DNA of 17,426 bases from Thermoprotei archaeon (GCA_003649515.1 QMSC01000006.1:1-17426); one strand, 5' to 3'. Positions 1 to 8,041 are shown, counted from the first letter of the stretch. Notes: generated by a model from the letters alone, not told the origin. Program-made: numbers and translations.

Positions 1-8
1 TCTTACTT

Positions 9-36
9 AGAGGAGTCTTAATAGCCTTCCTCCTCT
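9..36 (-). terminator. possible hairpin after the glycosylase-like gene
   Basis: AGAGGAG at 9-15 pairs with CTCCTCT at 30-36 around a 14-base loop, just beyond the stop codon of the minus-strand gene that ends at 42. No T-run follows on the minus strand, so this is only a weak terminator candidate and may be chance. Confidence 0.2.
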
Positions 37-41
37 CTAAA

Positions 42-731
42 TTAAATCTTCGAAAGGATTTTCGAGTACTTCTCCATCCTCATTAACTTTCCCTCAGGCT
101 GTATAAGCCATGTCATCCAGCATAGCTCTATAGGCCTGTATCCACAGGCTAAGGCTAGTTCCTCAGTCCTTTTAATGAACTCTATGTCGTCATTCACGGG
201 CTTATAACCAGCCTTCTTAAGGATCTCGTTTATCACTCTCTTAACTATTTTATCAGGCATCACAGTATCTACTCCACCCATCATTCTAAGATACTGGAAA
301 GTCACTAGGCCGACTCCTTTAATCCTTCCAATAGGATCATCTCTCCAATCTTCAAGCTTAGCACTCTTCGCCCAAGTCCTTAGAGCAGTCTTATCATCTT
401 CGCTTACCGTAGATAAGTAAGAGGCTATCTCCTTAGCAATCTTCCAAGACCTCCTATTCCTCCAAACTTTCCTCAACTCATCCATGTCAGCTTTAGCGAG
501 ATCCTTGAGGCTCCTTATCCTCTCAGTCTCAACAAATTTTCTACTAAACTCCTCGACTTTAGGAACTACTGCCGTGAAATAGTTTAAGCCTATCGAGGTG
601 AAGGCTGCATCAACAATCATTAAAACTACGCTTCCACCCCACCTCTCAGTCCTAAGGCATCTATCACAGTGCTCCTTAAGCCCGGAGACCTTCTGCATGT
701 AGCTATCAACTATTCTCTTTAATCGAGACAT
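42..731 (-). CDS. HhH-GPD-fold DNA-glycosylase-like protein
   Basis: A 229-residue protein whose C-terminal half resembles the helix-hairpin-helix GPD superfamily of base-excision enzymes. The hairpin KGVG lies at about residues 138-141, followed by a hydrophobic helix and the segment VDTVMPDK, whose aspartate (about D160) matches the catalytic Asp of EndoIII/MutY/AlkA enzymes. The position of the EndoIII catalytic Lys, two residues after the hairpin Gly, is Val, so any activity would be monofunctional glycosylase without lyase. No Fe-S cysteine cluster is seen. An upstream in-frame ATG at 740 exists, but the near-perfect site GGAGATGA (744-737, minus strand) lies five bases before the ATG at 731 and overlaps the ATG at 740, so 731 is chosen. 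The gene is divergent from the restriction operon and may be ordinary chromosomal flank. The substrate is unknown. Confidence 0.6.
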   Translation of the reverse strand: MSRLKRIVDSYMQKVSGLKEHCDRCLRTERWGGSVVLMIVDAAFTSIGLNYFTAVVPKVEEFSRKFVETERIRSLKDLAKADMDELRKVWRNRRSWKIAKEIASYLSTVSEDDKTALRTWAKSAKLEDWRDDPIGRIKGVGLVTFQYLRMMGGVDTVMPDKIVKRVINEILKKAGYKPVNDDIEFIKRTEELALACGYRPIELCWMTWLIQPEGKLMRMEKYSKILSKI

Positions 732-760
732 CTTAGTCATCTCCTTTTATTCAAGTTCGA

Positions 761-772
761 CTTTCTTATATG
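761..772 (-). promoter_or_regulatory. TATA-like box before the glycosylase-like gene
   Basis: On the minus strand CATATAAGAAAG lies about 30 bases before the chosen start, the distance expected for an archaeal TATA box with a very short leader. The match is by eye only. Confidence 0.35.
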
Positions 773-816
773 AGTGATATGTTTTGCCCTTAAGCAAACA
801 CATAGGTTTACACTAT

Positions 817-831
817 GGAAAATTTATAAGG
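817..831 (+). promoter_or_regulatory. BRE/TATA promoter of the restriction operon
   Basis: GGAAAATTTATAAGG combines a purine/A-rich BRE-like element with a strong archaeal TATA box. Initiation 25 bases downstream would fall near 850, leaving a leader of about 14 bases before the ATG at 864. It is the only good box upstream of the HTH-hsdR-hsdM-hsdS string, whose genes abut or overlap, so it probably drives the whole operon. Confidence 0.55.
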
Positions 832-863
832 TTAGCCAATTATTAAATTAGTAGGCGTATCCT

Positions 864-1088
864 ATGGTGAAGAATTATAAAGGACTGACAGCTAAAATAA
901 TCAAATTGCTAGAAGAAGACCCTGGACAGCCTGTCAAGGATTTAGCTAGGAAGCTGGGTGTGAATAGGACTTATCTAGCTGGATACTTAAAGGCCCTAGA
1001 AGACCAAGGTTATGTTAAGTCGAAGAGAATTGGGCCTGCTAGGGTTTACTTCAATGTAGAACAAGTTGGAGAGGGTGCTGGAAAATGA
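864..1088 (+). CDS. small winged-helix DNA-binding regulator
   Basis: A 74-residue protein that is almost entirely one winged helix-turn-helix: helix KIIKLLEEDP, the HTH core VKDLARKLGVNRTYLAGYL (about residues 24-42), and a wing around GYVKSKRIGPARVYFNV. No ligand domain follows. Its stop overlaps the hsdR start as ATGA (1085-1088), so the two are translationally coupled. Small wHTH proteins at the head of restriction operons commonly act as controllers that delay or repress restriction, and that role is inferred here from position. The gene could instead be a general MarR/ArsR-like repressor. Wing and helix pattern are clear; the specific target is unknown, though autoregulation at the TATA box just upstream is the simplest guess. 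Confidence 0.75.
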   Translation: MVKNYKGLTAKIIKLLEEDPGQPVKDLARKLGVNRTYLAGYLKALEDQGYVKSKRIGPARVYFNVEQVGEGAGK

Positions 1089-3604
1089 GAAACGAAGCTG
1101 AAACCCGTGCAGAACTTGTCGATCCCAAGCTCAGGGAGAGTGGTTGGACTGACAAAATGATAGTTCGTGAAAGGTACATTACTAAAGGCATGATAATAAA
1201 CGAAAGTGGTGATAGATTACCACCAAGAAAGCCGGATTACATACTCTATTATCCTGATAAAAGTGGTGTACCCCTAGCTGTGATAGAAGCAGAGCCTGAA
1301 AGTAAATCCCATTTGGCGGGGATGCAACAAGCCAAAGAATATATGAAAATGTTAGGTGTCCCTTTCGCATATTCTACTAATGGTCACAAGATTGAAGAAT
1401 ATGATGATTTTCATAAGATACAAAGAACAATAGATAGATTTCCTTCACCTGAGGAGTTGTGGAGAAGGTACGTAGAATGTAAAGAGTTGAGACAAATTCC
1501 AGAATCAAGAATAGAGGATCCTTTACTCTATCCCTATTATCCCTTTCCCGATAAACCAATAAGGTATTATCAAGAAGTAGCTGTCAAAAACGCGATAGAA
1601 GCCATTCTAAAAGGACAAAAGAGAATTCTTCTCACAATGGCTACTGGAAGCGGAAAAACTTATGTCGCATTTCAAATAGCGTGGAAATTGTACAAGACCA
1701 GGAAGATCAGGAGAATCCTTTACCTTGTTGATAGAATATTCTTGAGAAGGCAAGCTCACGACGCTTTCTATCCATTTGGAAATGCAAGGGAAGAATTAGT
1801 TGGAGCTGAACGTATTCCTAAGCATAAAGACATCTACTTCGCCACTTATCAAACACTCTATACAGAAAAGGATGGGAAGAGGGTTTACGAGCACTTTGAC
1901 CCAGATTTCTTCGACATGGTAATAATCGATGAGTGTCATAGATCTGGATGGAGAAGATGGCATGACATTTTAAGGTACTTTTCCAACGCTATTCATTTAG
2001 GATTAACTGCCACTCCAAAGAGAGATGATAACATCGATACTTATGCTTACTTTGGAAAGCCAGTCTATGATTACCCAATGCGCCAAGGTATTGAGGATGG
2101 GTTCTTAGCTCCCTGCGAAATAATAAGGGTATTCACTAACATAGATAAAGCTGGAGTACTCTCCATAACTGAGGTTAAAAGCCAAGGAGCAAAAATCGAG
2201 GTTCCTCCAGGAGTCGAGCTAAAAGAATGTTATACTGTCGAGGAGTTTGAAAGAGAAATCACACTTCCAGATAGAACCAAGAGAATATGCGAACACCTAG
2301 CAAGAATATTAGAGAGTACAGGGCCCAAAGGTAAAACAGCGATATTCTGCGTCACTCAAACTCATGCTGCAGAGGTTGCCAAGGAGTTAAACAACAGGTT
2401 TGGTCCTATTTTCAAGGTTAGCAATTATGCTGTGAGAGTAGTTACTGATGAACCTTATGCACACGAAGTTCTGAAAGAATTTAGGGATTCGGAAAAGGAA
2501 TTCCCAGTAGTCACAACAACTGTAGACCTGCTAAGTACAGGCGTTGACATACCACCCGTCAGGAACATAGTCTTTTTGAAACACATAAATTCGAAGGTTG
2601 TATTCCATCAGATCATAGGAAGAGGTACCAGGATAGACGAAAATTCTAGAAAGTACATGTTCAGGATAATCGACTACACTAATGCAACTAGGCTCTTTGA
2701 TGAATGGGACTTACCGGGTACAGGAAAACGTCCCGAGGGTCCATCAGACTGGTACTTATCATGTAAAGTTATCGATGCTGAAACAGGGCAGGCCATTCCA
2801 AACGTCTCAGTTGTTGTTATAGTAACACCAAGCAAACCCATTCATACAAGAACTGATGATAACGGATCTTTGCTACTTAAGGACATGCCAAGGGGTAGTG
2901 TTAAGATAGACATAGCAGCAAGCGGTTACAAAAGAAAAGAAACTACAGTGCCCACGTTCCCAGACCCTGACAGGTCAGTGGTTATTAGTTTAGAAAGAGA
3001 AATTAAGGAAAGAAAAGAGCTTGTCAGAGCAGAGAATGTGACTGTATACATAGCCGAAGAGGGAATAGTGAAAGTTAATGCTCTTGGAAACGAGCTACGT
3101 GAGGCTGAATACATCGAATATTGCAGGAACGGCTTGATAAAGAGGATTACAACGCTTGATGACTTGAAGAGAATTTGGAGAGATAGAAATAAGAGAAGGA
3201 AATTCAAAGAGGAGTTGAAGAATATGGGAATTGATTTAGGCGTGCTATCAAAGTTGCTTAAGAGACCTGATGTTGACGAGTTTGACTTAATAGCTCATCT
3301 GCTCTTCAAAGCTCCCATAATTAGTAGAGATGAAAGGGCACGAGCTTTGCTAGATATGAAGAGAGAATTCCTGGAAAAATATGGTCCTCAGGCAAGGGAG
3401 GTTATTATGGAATTAGTTGATAGATATAGAATGGCGGGAGTCGATGAAGTAACCGATCCTATGGTATTCAGAACTCCACCATTCGATAAATGGGGTTATC
3501 TTAAAGGTGTTATTGAACTCTTTGGAGGGATAGATGCCTTGAAAGAAGCTATTAATGAGATTGAACAGGGCCTCTACCCTGAGTTTGGAGGTGGTGTGAT
3601 ATGA
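1085..3604 (+). CDS. hsdR: Type I restriction enzyme, R (nuclease/translocase) subunit
   Basis: An 839-residue motor and nuclease subunit that would translocate and cut unmethylated DNA in complex with HsdM and HsdS. An N-terminal PD-(D/E)XK domain shows D51 and E68 in VIEAE, but the usual E-x-K lysine is E70, with the nearest lysine at K74. The SF2 motor follows: Walker A MATGSGKT (185-192), DECH box (282-285), TATP (308-311) and motif VI HQIIGRGTR (508-516). Residues about 555-637 form a predicted beta-sandwich like carboxypeptidase-regulatory/PEGA repeats (VIDAETGQAIPNVSV, then DDNGSLLLKDMPRG, then SGYKRKE), inserted between the motor and the helical C-terminal region expected in EcoEI-type HsdR. 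A GAGGGTG site at 1071-1077 precedes the ATG. The stop overlaps hsdM by four bases. It looks intact. Confidence 0.9.
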   Translation: MRNEAETRAELVDPKLRESGWTDKMIVRERYITKGMIINESGDRLPPRKPDYILYYPDKSGVPLAVIEAEPESKSHLAGMQQAKEYMKMLGVPFAYSTNGHKIEEYDDFHKIQRTIDRFPSPEELWRRYVECKELRQIPESRIEDPLLYPYYPFPDKPIRYYQEVAVKNAIEAILKGQKRILLTMATGSGKTYVAFQIAWKLYKTRKIRRILYLVDRIFLRRQAHDAFYPFGNAREELVGAERIPKHKDIYFATYQTLYTEKDGKRVYEHFDPDFFDMVIIDECHRSGWRRWHDILRYFSNAIHLGLTATPKRDDNIDTYAYFGKPVYDYPMRQGIEDGFLAPCEIIRVFTNIDKAGVLSITEVKSQGAKIEVPPGVELKECYTVEEFEREITLPDRTKRICEHLARILESTGPKGKTAIFCVTQTHAAEVAKELNNRFGPIFKVSNYAVRVVTDEPYAHEVLKEFRDSEKEFPVVTTTVDLLSTGVDIPPVRNIVFLKHINSKVVFHQIIGRGTRIDENSRKYMFRIIDYTNATRLFDEWDLPGTGKRPEGPSDWYLSCKVIDAETGQAIPNVSVVVIVTPSKPIHTRTDDNGSLLLKDMPRGSVKIDIAASGYKRKETTVPTFPDPDRSVVISLEREIKERKELVRAENVTVYIAEEGIVKVNALGNELREAEYIEYCRNGLIKRITTLDDLKRIWRDRNKRRKFKEELKNMGIDLGVLSKLLKRPDVDEFDLIAHLLFKAPIISRDERARALLDMKREFLEKYGPQAREVIMELVDRYRMAGVDEVTDPMVFRTPPFDKWGYLKGVIELFGGIDALKEAINEIEQGLYPEFGGGVI

Positions 3605-5025
3605 GAAGAAAAGAGTTAGCGAACAAAATTGAGCAAATCTGCGAAATCATGAGAAGAGATGGGCTAACGATTCTTGGCTACATGGAGCAACTATCATGGC
3701 TCATTTTCCTAAAGATTTTCGAGGACTTGGAGAAAGAATTTAAGTTGGAAGCTGAGTTCCAAGGAAGAACTTATGAGCCAATCATAGACCCTGAATACAG
3801 TTGGTCTAGTTGGGCAAGGAAGGATATGAGAGCTGAGGATCTTAAAGATTTCATAGAAACAAAGTTATTCCCATATCTAAGGTCTCTGCATGGAACTAGA
3901 GAAAGAGATTTGATAGCAAATATCTTCAAAGAAATAAGGCAAAGGATGAGAGATCCATTTAATTTGAAAGAAGTAATCATGATGCTGAATGACATAGACT
4001 TCACTAATCCAGAAGACTCTCATATACTTTCTCAGCTATACGAAGAACTCTTAATGATGATGGGTAGAGAGGGAGGAGCAGCAGGTGAATACTACACACC
4101 GAGACCCATAGTTAGGTTAATGGTGAAAATCGTAAACCCAAGAATAGGAGAGACCGTTTTTGATCCACTGTGTGGTTCTTGTGGATTTTTAGTGGAATCG
4201 TTTAAATGGATGAAGAAGCAAAGAAAGCTAACAACCAAAGAGTATAGGTTCTTGGTAGAAAAGACATTTTATGGACAGGAATTGAAGGCACTACCATACC
4301 TGATAGGAATAATGAATTGTATCCTACATGGACTATTACTACCTAACATAGTTAGGAAGGATACTTTTGAAGAGGACGTTGTGGCCATCCCAGAGCAAAG
4401 ATTTGACGTAATTTTAACCAATCCTCCGTTTGGAGGAAAAGTTCCTAAACATCTTCAAGATAATTTTCCTGTCAGAACAAGCTCAACAGAGCTTGCAGCA
4501 TTACAATACTGTATGAGGAAGCTTAAGCCGGGTGGAAGATGCGGTATTGTTTTGCCAGAAGGGGTTTTGTTTAGAGGAGGAGCTTATAAAAGAGTTAAAA
4601 TGGAGTTACTAAGAAACTTTAACGTCCATACGATAATAAGTCTCCCACCTGGAACCTTTGCTCACATCGCTCCAAAAGGAGGTTTAGGACCAAAAGCTAA
4701 CTTAGTATTCTTCGATAAAGGTGGTCCAACCAGAGAAATATGGTATTATGAAGTTCAGGGAAAGTTCACGAAAGCAAATCCTATTAGAGATGAGGATTTA
4801 ATTGATTGCTACGAAAAGTGGAAGAATAGAGAGGTTTCAGAGAATTCGTGGATAGTTTCAATAGAAGAGATAAAAGAAAGAGACTATGACCTAACTGCTA
4901 GAAATCCTCATAAGAAGGAAGAAGAAGTTTACCTTGAGCCAGAAGAACTCATAGAAAGTGTTCTCGAAAAGGAGGCACAGATATTGAAAATACTTAATGA
5001 ACTTCGTGATATTCTAGGTGAATGA
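3601..5025 (+). CDS. hsdM: Type I DNA adenine-N6 methyltransferase, M subunit
   Basis: A 474-residue modification subunit that transfers methyl from S-adenosylmethionine to adenine in host target sites, protecting them, and is also a structural part of the restriction complex. The N-terminal helical HsdM domain covers about residues 1-150. Motif X-like GEYYTPRPIV precedes motif I DPLCGSCGFL (188-197) and catalytic motif IV NPPF (274-277). Motif I usually reads DPxCGxGGFL; here Cys194 replaces a glycine. The C-terminal region ends in a helical stretch that should pack on HsdS. GGAGGTG at 3587-3593, seven bases before the ATG, is an ideal ribosome site, and the ATGA overlap with hsdR implies coupled translation. 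Length is normal for the family and there are no breaks. Confidence 0.92.
   Translation: MRRKELANKIEQICEIMRRDGLTILGYMEQLSWLIFLKIFEDLEKEFKLEAEFQGRTYEPIIDPEYSWSSWARKDMRAEDLKDFIETKLFPYLRSLHGTRERDLIANIFKEIRQRMRDPFNLKEVIMMLNDIDFTNPEDSHILSQLYEELLMMMGREGGAAGEYYTPRPIVRLMVKIVNPRIGETVFDPLCGSCGFLVESFKWMKKQRKLTTKEYRFLVEKTFYGQELKALPYLIGIMNCILHGLLLPNIVRKDTFEEDVVAIPEQRFDVILTNPPFGGKVPKHLQDNFPVRTSSTELAALQYCMRKLKPGGRCGIVLPEGVLFRGGAYKRVKMELLRNFNVHTIISLPPGTFAHIAPKGGLGPKANLVFFDKGGPTREIWYYEVQGKFTKANPIRDEDLIDCYEKWKNREVSENSWIVSIEEIKERDYDLTARNPHKKEEEVYLEPEELIESVLEKEAQILKILNELRDILGE
5016..5021 (+). promoter_or_regulatory. ribosome-binding site that decides the hsdS start
   Basis: AGGTGA at 5016-5021 sits five bases before the ATG at 5027. 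It overlaps an in-frame GTG at 5018, which would otherwise extend hsdS by three codons into hsdM. The ATG is therefore the likelier start, leaving one base between the hsdM stop and hsdS. Confidence 0.6.
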
Positions 5026-5026
5026 C

Positions 5027-6298
5027 ATGGTGAAGAAAAGTCTAACGTTGGACATTTTCTTCGAAAAGGGGGCAGAAGTTGAAAAACCTATTCAAAAAAG
5101 AGAGTTTCAAAAACCATACAAATTGCCTAGAGGTTGGAAATGGGTTAAATTAGGGAGCATTGCTAGAATTTCCGCTGGAGGGACTCCCAAAAGGTCTATT
5201 AAGGAATATTGGAATGGAAATATCCCTTGGGTCAAAATATCAGACATACCTGAACACGGATTAGTTTTAGATACAGAAGAAAAAATAACGGAGGAAGGTC
5301 TAAAGAATTCTAGTGCTAAGATTTTTCCGAAAGGGACGATTCTCTTTTCTATCTTCGCCACGATTGCTAAGGTGGGTATATTAGGGATAGATGCTGCTAC
5401 TAATCAAGCAATAGCAGGAATTCAAATTAAAAATACACAAATTGTTGACCGGAAATACTTGTTTTACTGTTTAAAGAATTTTGGACTTACTTTAGCAAAG
5501 ATTGGGAGAGGCATGGCTCAAAGGAATATTAACCAAACAATCTTAAGGAATCTTGAGATACCCCTTCCACCTCTTGAAGAGCAAAAACGTATTGTTGCAC
5601 GCATAGAAGAGCTCGTGTCTAGAGTCGAGGAAGCCAGAAGACTTAGAAAGTTAGCTAGGGAAGAGACTGAAAAGATAATGCAAGCTGCTTTACACAAAGT
5701 CTTCAGCAGAGCTGAGGAGAAAGGATGGAAATGGGTAAAATTAAGAGATGTGCTAAAAGAAGATCGTCAGACTATAAATCCACAAAACTATCCTGATAGG
5801 GAGTTTTTCCTAATTACTATGGATTGTATAGAAAGTGACACTGGAAGACTCTTAAAAATTGTCAAGTGTCGTGGTAAAGAGATTGGAAGTACAAAATATG
5901 TATTCAACACAAAACATATTCTTTATGGTAAACTTAGACCGTACTTAAACAAAGTTTACGTACCTGATAGAGAAGGTATTTGTACCACCGAATTTATTCC
6001 CTTTGCTGTAGTTAACGCTCTCCGAGAGTACGTCGCATTCTATTTGAGAAGGAAAGAAGTTGTAAATTTCGCAATGAGACATATAACTGGAACAAGACAA
6101 CCACGAGTTATTATTGATGAGTTCTTAGAGTACCCTATCCCTCTTCCAACTCTTGAAGAGCAAAAGCATATCGTAGCACATCTTGACAAAGTGAGTAAAA
6201 CAATTGAATCTCTTAGGAAACTTCAGCAAATTACAGACAAGGAACTGGAAAAACTAGTTCCTGCAATTCTTGATAAAGCGTTTAAGGGTGAATTATAG
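5027..6298 (+). CDS. hsdS: Type I restriction specificity subunit
   Basis: A 423-residue specificity subunit that reads the bipartite DNA target and tethers HsdM and HsdR. Two target-recognition domains are visible. The first starts at LPRGWKWVKLGSIARISAGG (about residue 31) and the second at KGWKWVKLRDVL (about residue 232). Each is followed by a conserved spacer helix of the LEEQK type, PLPPLEEQKRIVARI at about residue 180 and PLPTLEEQKHIVAHL at about residue 373, forming the usual antiparallel coiled coil that sets half-site spacing. The two domains differ in their middles, so an asymmetric bipartite target is expected; its sequence cannot be read from the protein. Full length, no frameshift. 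Confidence 0.92.
   Translation: MVKKSLTLDIFFEKGAEVEKPIQKREFQKPYKLPRGWKWVKLGSIARISAGGTPKRSIKEYWNGNIPWVKISDIPEHGLVLDTEEKITEEGLKNSSAKIFPKGTILFSIFATIAKVGILGIDAATNQAIAGIQIKNTQIVDRKYLFYCLKNFGLTLAKIGRGMAQRNINQTILRNLEIPLPPLEEQKRIVARIEELVSRVEEARRLRKLAREETEKIMQAALHKVFSRAEEKGWKWVKLRDVLKEDRQTINPQNYPDREFFLITMDCIESDTGRLLKIVKCRGKEIGSTKYVFNTKHILYGKLRPYLNKVYVPDREGICTTEFIPFAVVNALREYVAFYLRRKEVVNFAMRHITGTRQPRVIIDEFLEYPIPLPTLEEQKHIVAHLDKVSKTIESLRKLQQITDKELEKLVPAILDKAFKGEL
5131..5155 (+). repeat. direct repeat in hsdS, start of first recognition domain
   Basis: AGGTTGGAAATGGGTTAAAT at 5131-5150 and the bases to 5155 recur, with a few mismatches, at 5722-5746, where the second recognition domain starts. Such repeats in hsdS can recombine to swap recognition domains; here they probably reflect the internal protein duplication. 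Confidence 0.5.
5561..5600 (+). repeat. direct repeat in hsdS, spacer-helix coding segment
   Basis: This 40-base segment, with the core CTCTTGAAGAGCAAAA, recurs at 6140-6179 with about eight mismatches. Both copies encode the conserved LEEQK turn and start of the spacer helix, so the similarity follows protein conservation and could also support domain exchange. Confidence 0.5.
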
Positions 6299-6300
6299 AA

Positions 6301-7287
6301 ATGTCGAAGAAACTTGAAAAAGTGAAAGAGCGGGTTCTAAAAACTGGCTATCCATTAGAGCTGGAAGTAATAGATGAGCTTAAATCTCACGGTTGGGAAG
6401 TTATGGCATCAACAAACTACTTTGATGAAGATGAAGGTAAATGGCGGGAGCTCGATGTTAAGGCATATAGAAAGATAGAGTTTGGAGAAGTGGAATGTGC
6501 TCCAGAATGGTCTTATGCGCTTGATCTTACTCTCGTAATTCAGTGCAAGAAGAGTGAGAAGTTCGCTTGGGTATTCTTCCCTGCAGAGGGCAAAGATGAT
6601 TTATGGATAAGATACATAGATTTTCTGAAAGTAGCTCGTACCCAAAGCCTTGCTGCGAGAGATCCAAGCTCCACTAGAAGACATCGCATCCTAGGCATAG
6701 GCAAGAGTATTCTAATGGAGCCACCTCTGTTAAACGAAGAAATTGCTAGGCAAATAAAGTGGTTGGGTGAGATTGCCCCCTTTGGGTTCAAAGATTTTAA
6801 ATCATTCGCAAACAAGGAGATTGCTACTATTGGAACAGTTGTACCTTTAGGTGGTAAAGGCAAAGCGCCTAATGAATTGTTCGAAGCCGCAGCTACAGCC
6901 ACTAAAGCGACGGTTTATGAATTAGAGCTTATTTCGGATTATCATCACGCTGCTATTTCTCTGTTTCAAGCTCAGGAAAAAGAAGGCTTTAAGCCACGTC
7001 TCAGCATCAACATCGTTTTGCCAGTAATAGTTTTCGATGGAACCCTATGTATGTGGAGAGGAAAAGACAAAGAGCTTGAAGAAGTAAACCACGTTGTCTA
7101 TGCTTTCAATTATAGATCCCTTTGTTATTTTGGGGAGTACACGATAAACGTCCTAACGAAGGATCAGTTCCCGATTTTTCTGGAAGAACTGGAAAAAGAT
7201 CAAGAAAGTTTATGTCTAAGATTTAAGGAGAAAACGCATGAATTAGATGAGCAGGTTAGGCTATTCTTAACAGGCAAATTCCTATGA
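6301..7287 (+). CDS. PD-(D/E)XK-like nuclease attached to the restriction operon
   Basis: A 328-residue protein two bases after hsdS, with GGTGA nine bases before its ATG. The N-terminal third looks like a restriction-endonuclease fold: a helix with E20, the strand around D52 in RELDVKA, and the strand LVIQCKKS with Q81 and K83, the D...(E/Q)xK pattern typical of Mrr-like enzymes. The strongly hydrophobic FAWVFFP strand follows at about residue 88. The remaining 220 residues are not recognised. Type I systems need only R, M and S, so an extra nuclease-fold protein in the same transcript suggests an added effector or a linked anti-phage gene. A housekeeping or repair nuclease is possible. Fold assignment is by motif only. 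Confidence 0.6.
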   Translation: MSKKLEKVKERVLKTGYPLELEVIDELKSHGWEVMASTNYFDEDEGKWRELDVKAYRKIEFGEVECAPEWSYALDLTLVIQCKKSEKFAWVFFPAEGKDDLWIRYIDFLKVARTQSLAARDPSSTRRHRILGIGKSILMEPPLLNEEIARQIKWLGEIAPFGFKDFKSFANKEIATIGTVVPLGGKGKAPNELFEAAATATKATVYELELISDYHHAAISLFQAQEKEGFKPRLSINIVLPVIVFDGTLCMWRGKDKELEEVNHVVYAFNYRSLCYFGEYTINVLTKDQFPIFLEELEKDQESLCLRFKEKTHELDEQVRLFLTGKFL

Positions 7288-7309
7288 GTTATTCCAGTTT
7301 AACCGCTCA

Positions 7310-7329
7310 ATTTTGCAAAATAGATTTTT
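7310..7329 (+). terminator. palindrome plus T-tract between convergent genes
   Basis: The perfect 12-base palindrome ATTTTGCAAAAT (7310-7321) is followed by a T-rich run (7324-7330) in the 40-base gap between the nuclease gene and the convergent NYN gene. Archaeal termination depends mainly on T-tracts, so this is a reasonable end for the restriction operon. Confidence 0.4.
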
Positions 7330-7984
7330 ATTGAAGTAGCTTGTTAATATCGTAACATTGGTCAAAAGTTGCTATTAGCTCTTTAGATGTGTGCTTGGAT
7401 CTATCTTTTTCACACACTCTATAAACTAGTTTCCCTGTGTATTCTTTAACAGCTTTTACGATATTTACAAAATCCCTATCTCCTGCCACTAGGAGGGCTA
7501 CATCATAATGGTTCAGATAGGCCTTAGTTATCATATCTATGGCTACCAAAGCATCGACTCCTTTCTGTCTATAGCGTTCATCAATTTTTATCAAATCACC
7601 GAGCTTTATTTCGAATTGATCTAACCGTGATCGTAGTTTATCGAAGTATTCTTTTTGTTCCTTATACTTTTCTGGCTCTTTCTCCGCTAAGACGATAGCA
7701 TCGTAATACAACGTTCCTACCAAGTCTATCTCCTTAAGAGCTTTTATTTTCGAAATCAGGCGTCGTAAGTACTCAGCGTATCTTTCCACATCTTTCCTCA
7801 GATCTCTTCGAATGCCTCCCATTTCCCATAAATCCTTCACTCTTTCTCTAAAGTATGCTCCGTCGATGAATAAGTATGCTCTCTTTTTAGCCGAATTTCT
7901 TCGAGAGCTCGTTTTAGAGCCTCGTAAGAAACCATACTCCACCCTATTAACCATTTCTGATTCGCTATTTAAAATCATCTTCAT
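7328..7984 (-). CDS. NYN/PIN-like (LabA-type) ribonuclease
   Basis: A 218-residue protein with the NYN domain, a PIN-like metal-dependent RNase fold. The first strand LFIDGAYF carries D41. YYDAIV follows at about residue 93. KGVDALVAIDM carries D144 and D150, and VAGDRDFVNIV carries D169 and D171, the usual acidic cluster. The fold begins near residue 36; the preceding 35 residues are basic, rich in Ser and Arg, and of low complexity, so the true start may be internal (ATG at 7954). It would cut RNA, probably tRNA, mRNA or defence-related transcripts. It points towards the restriction operon and away from the Orc1 fragments. Association with a defence island is by position only. Confidence 0.75.
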   Translation of the reverse strand: MKMILNSESEMVNRVEYGFLRGSKTSSRRNSAKKRAYLFIDGAYFRERVKDLWEMGGIRRDLRKDVERYAEYLRRLISKIKALKEIDLVGTLYYDAIVLAEKEPEKYKEQKEYFDKLRSRLDQFEIKLGDLIKIDERYRQKGVDALVAIDMITKAYLNHYDVALLVAGDRDFVNIVKAVKEYTGKLVYRVCEKDRSKHTSKELIATFDQCYDINKLLQ

Positions 7985-8041
7985 TGAAACTGGAAATTTA
8001 GTTCCGAAAAGTTTGAACCTTATTTCAATTAGCTTCTAATT

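Noticed and set aside
1..21. Possible C-terminal end of a plus-strand gene entering from the left (frame reading SYLEES then stop)
   Set aside because: Six codons cannot support a gene call.
5131..6179. Repeats in hsdS as a possible phase-variation or inversion system
   Set aside because: They are direct, imperfect and explained by the internal protein duplication; no recombinase gene or second hsdS copy is in the window.
7812..8039. Plus-strand frame covering the start of the NYN gene
   Set aside because: It is antisense to well-supported coding sequence and shows no recognisable protein.
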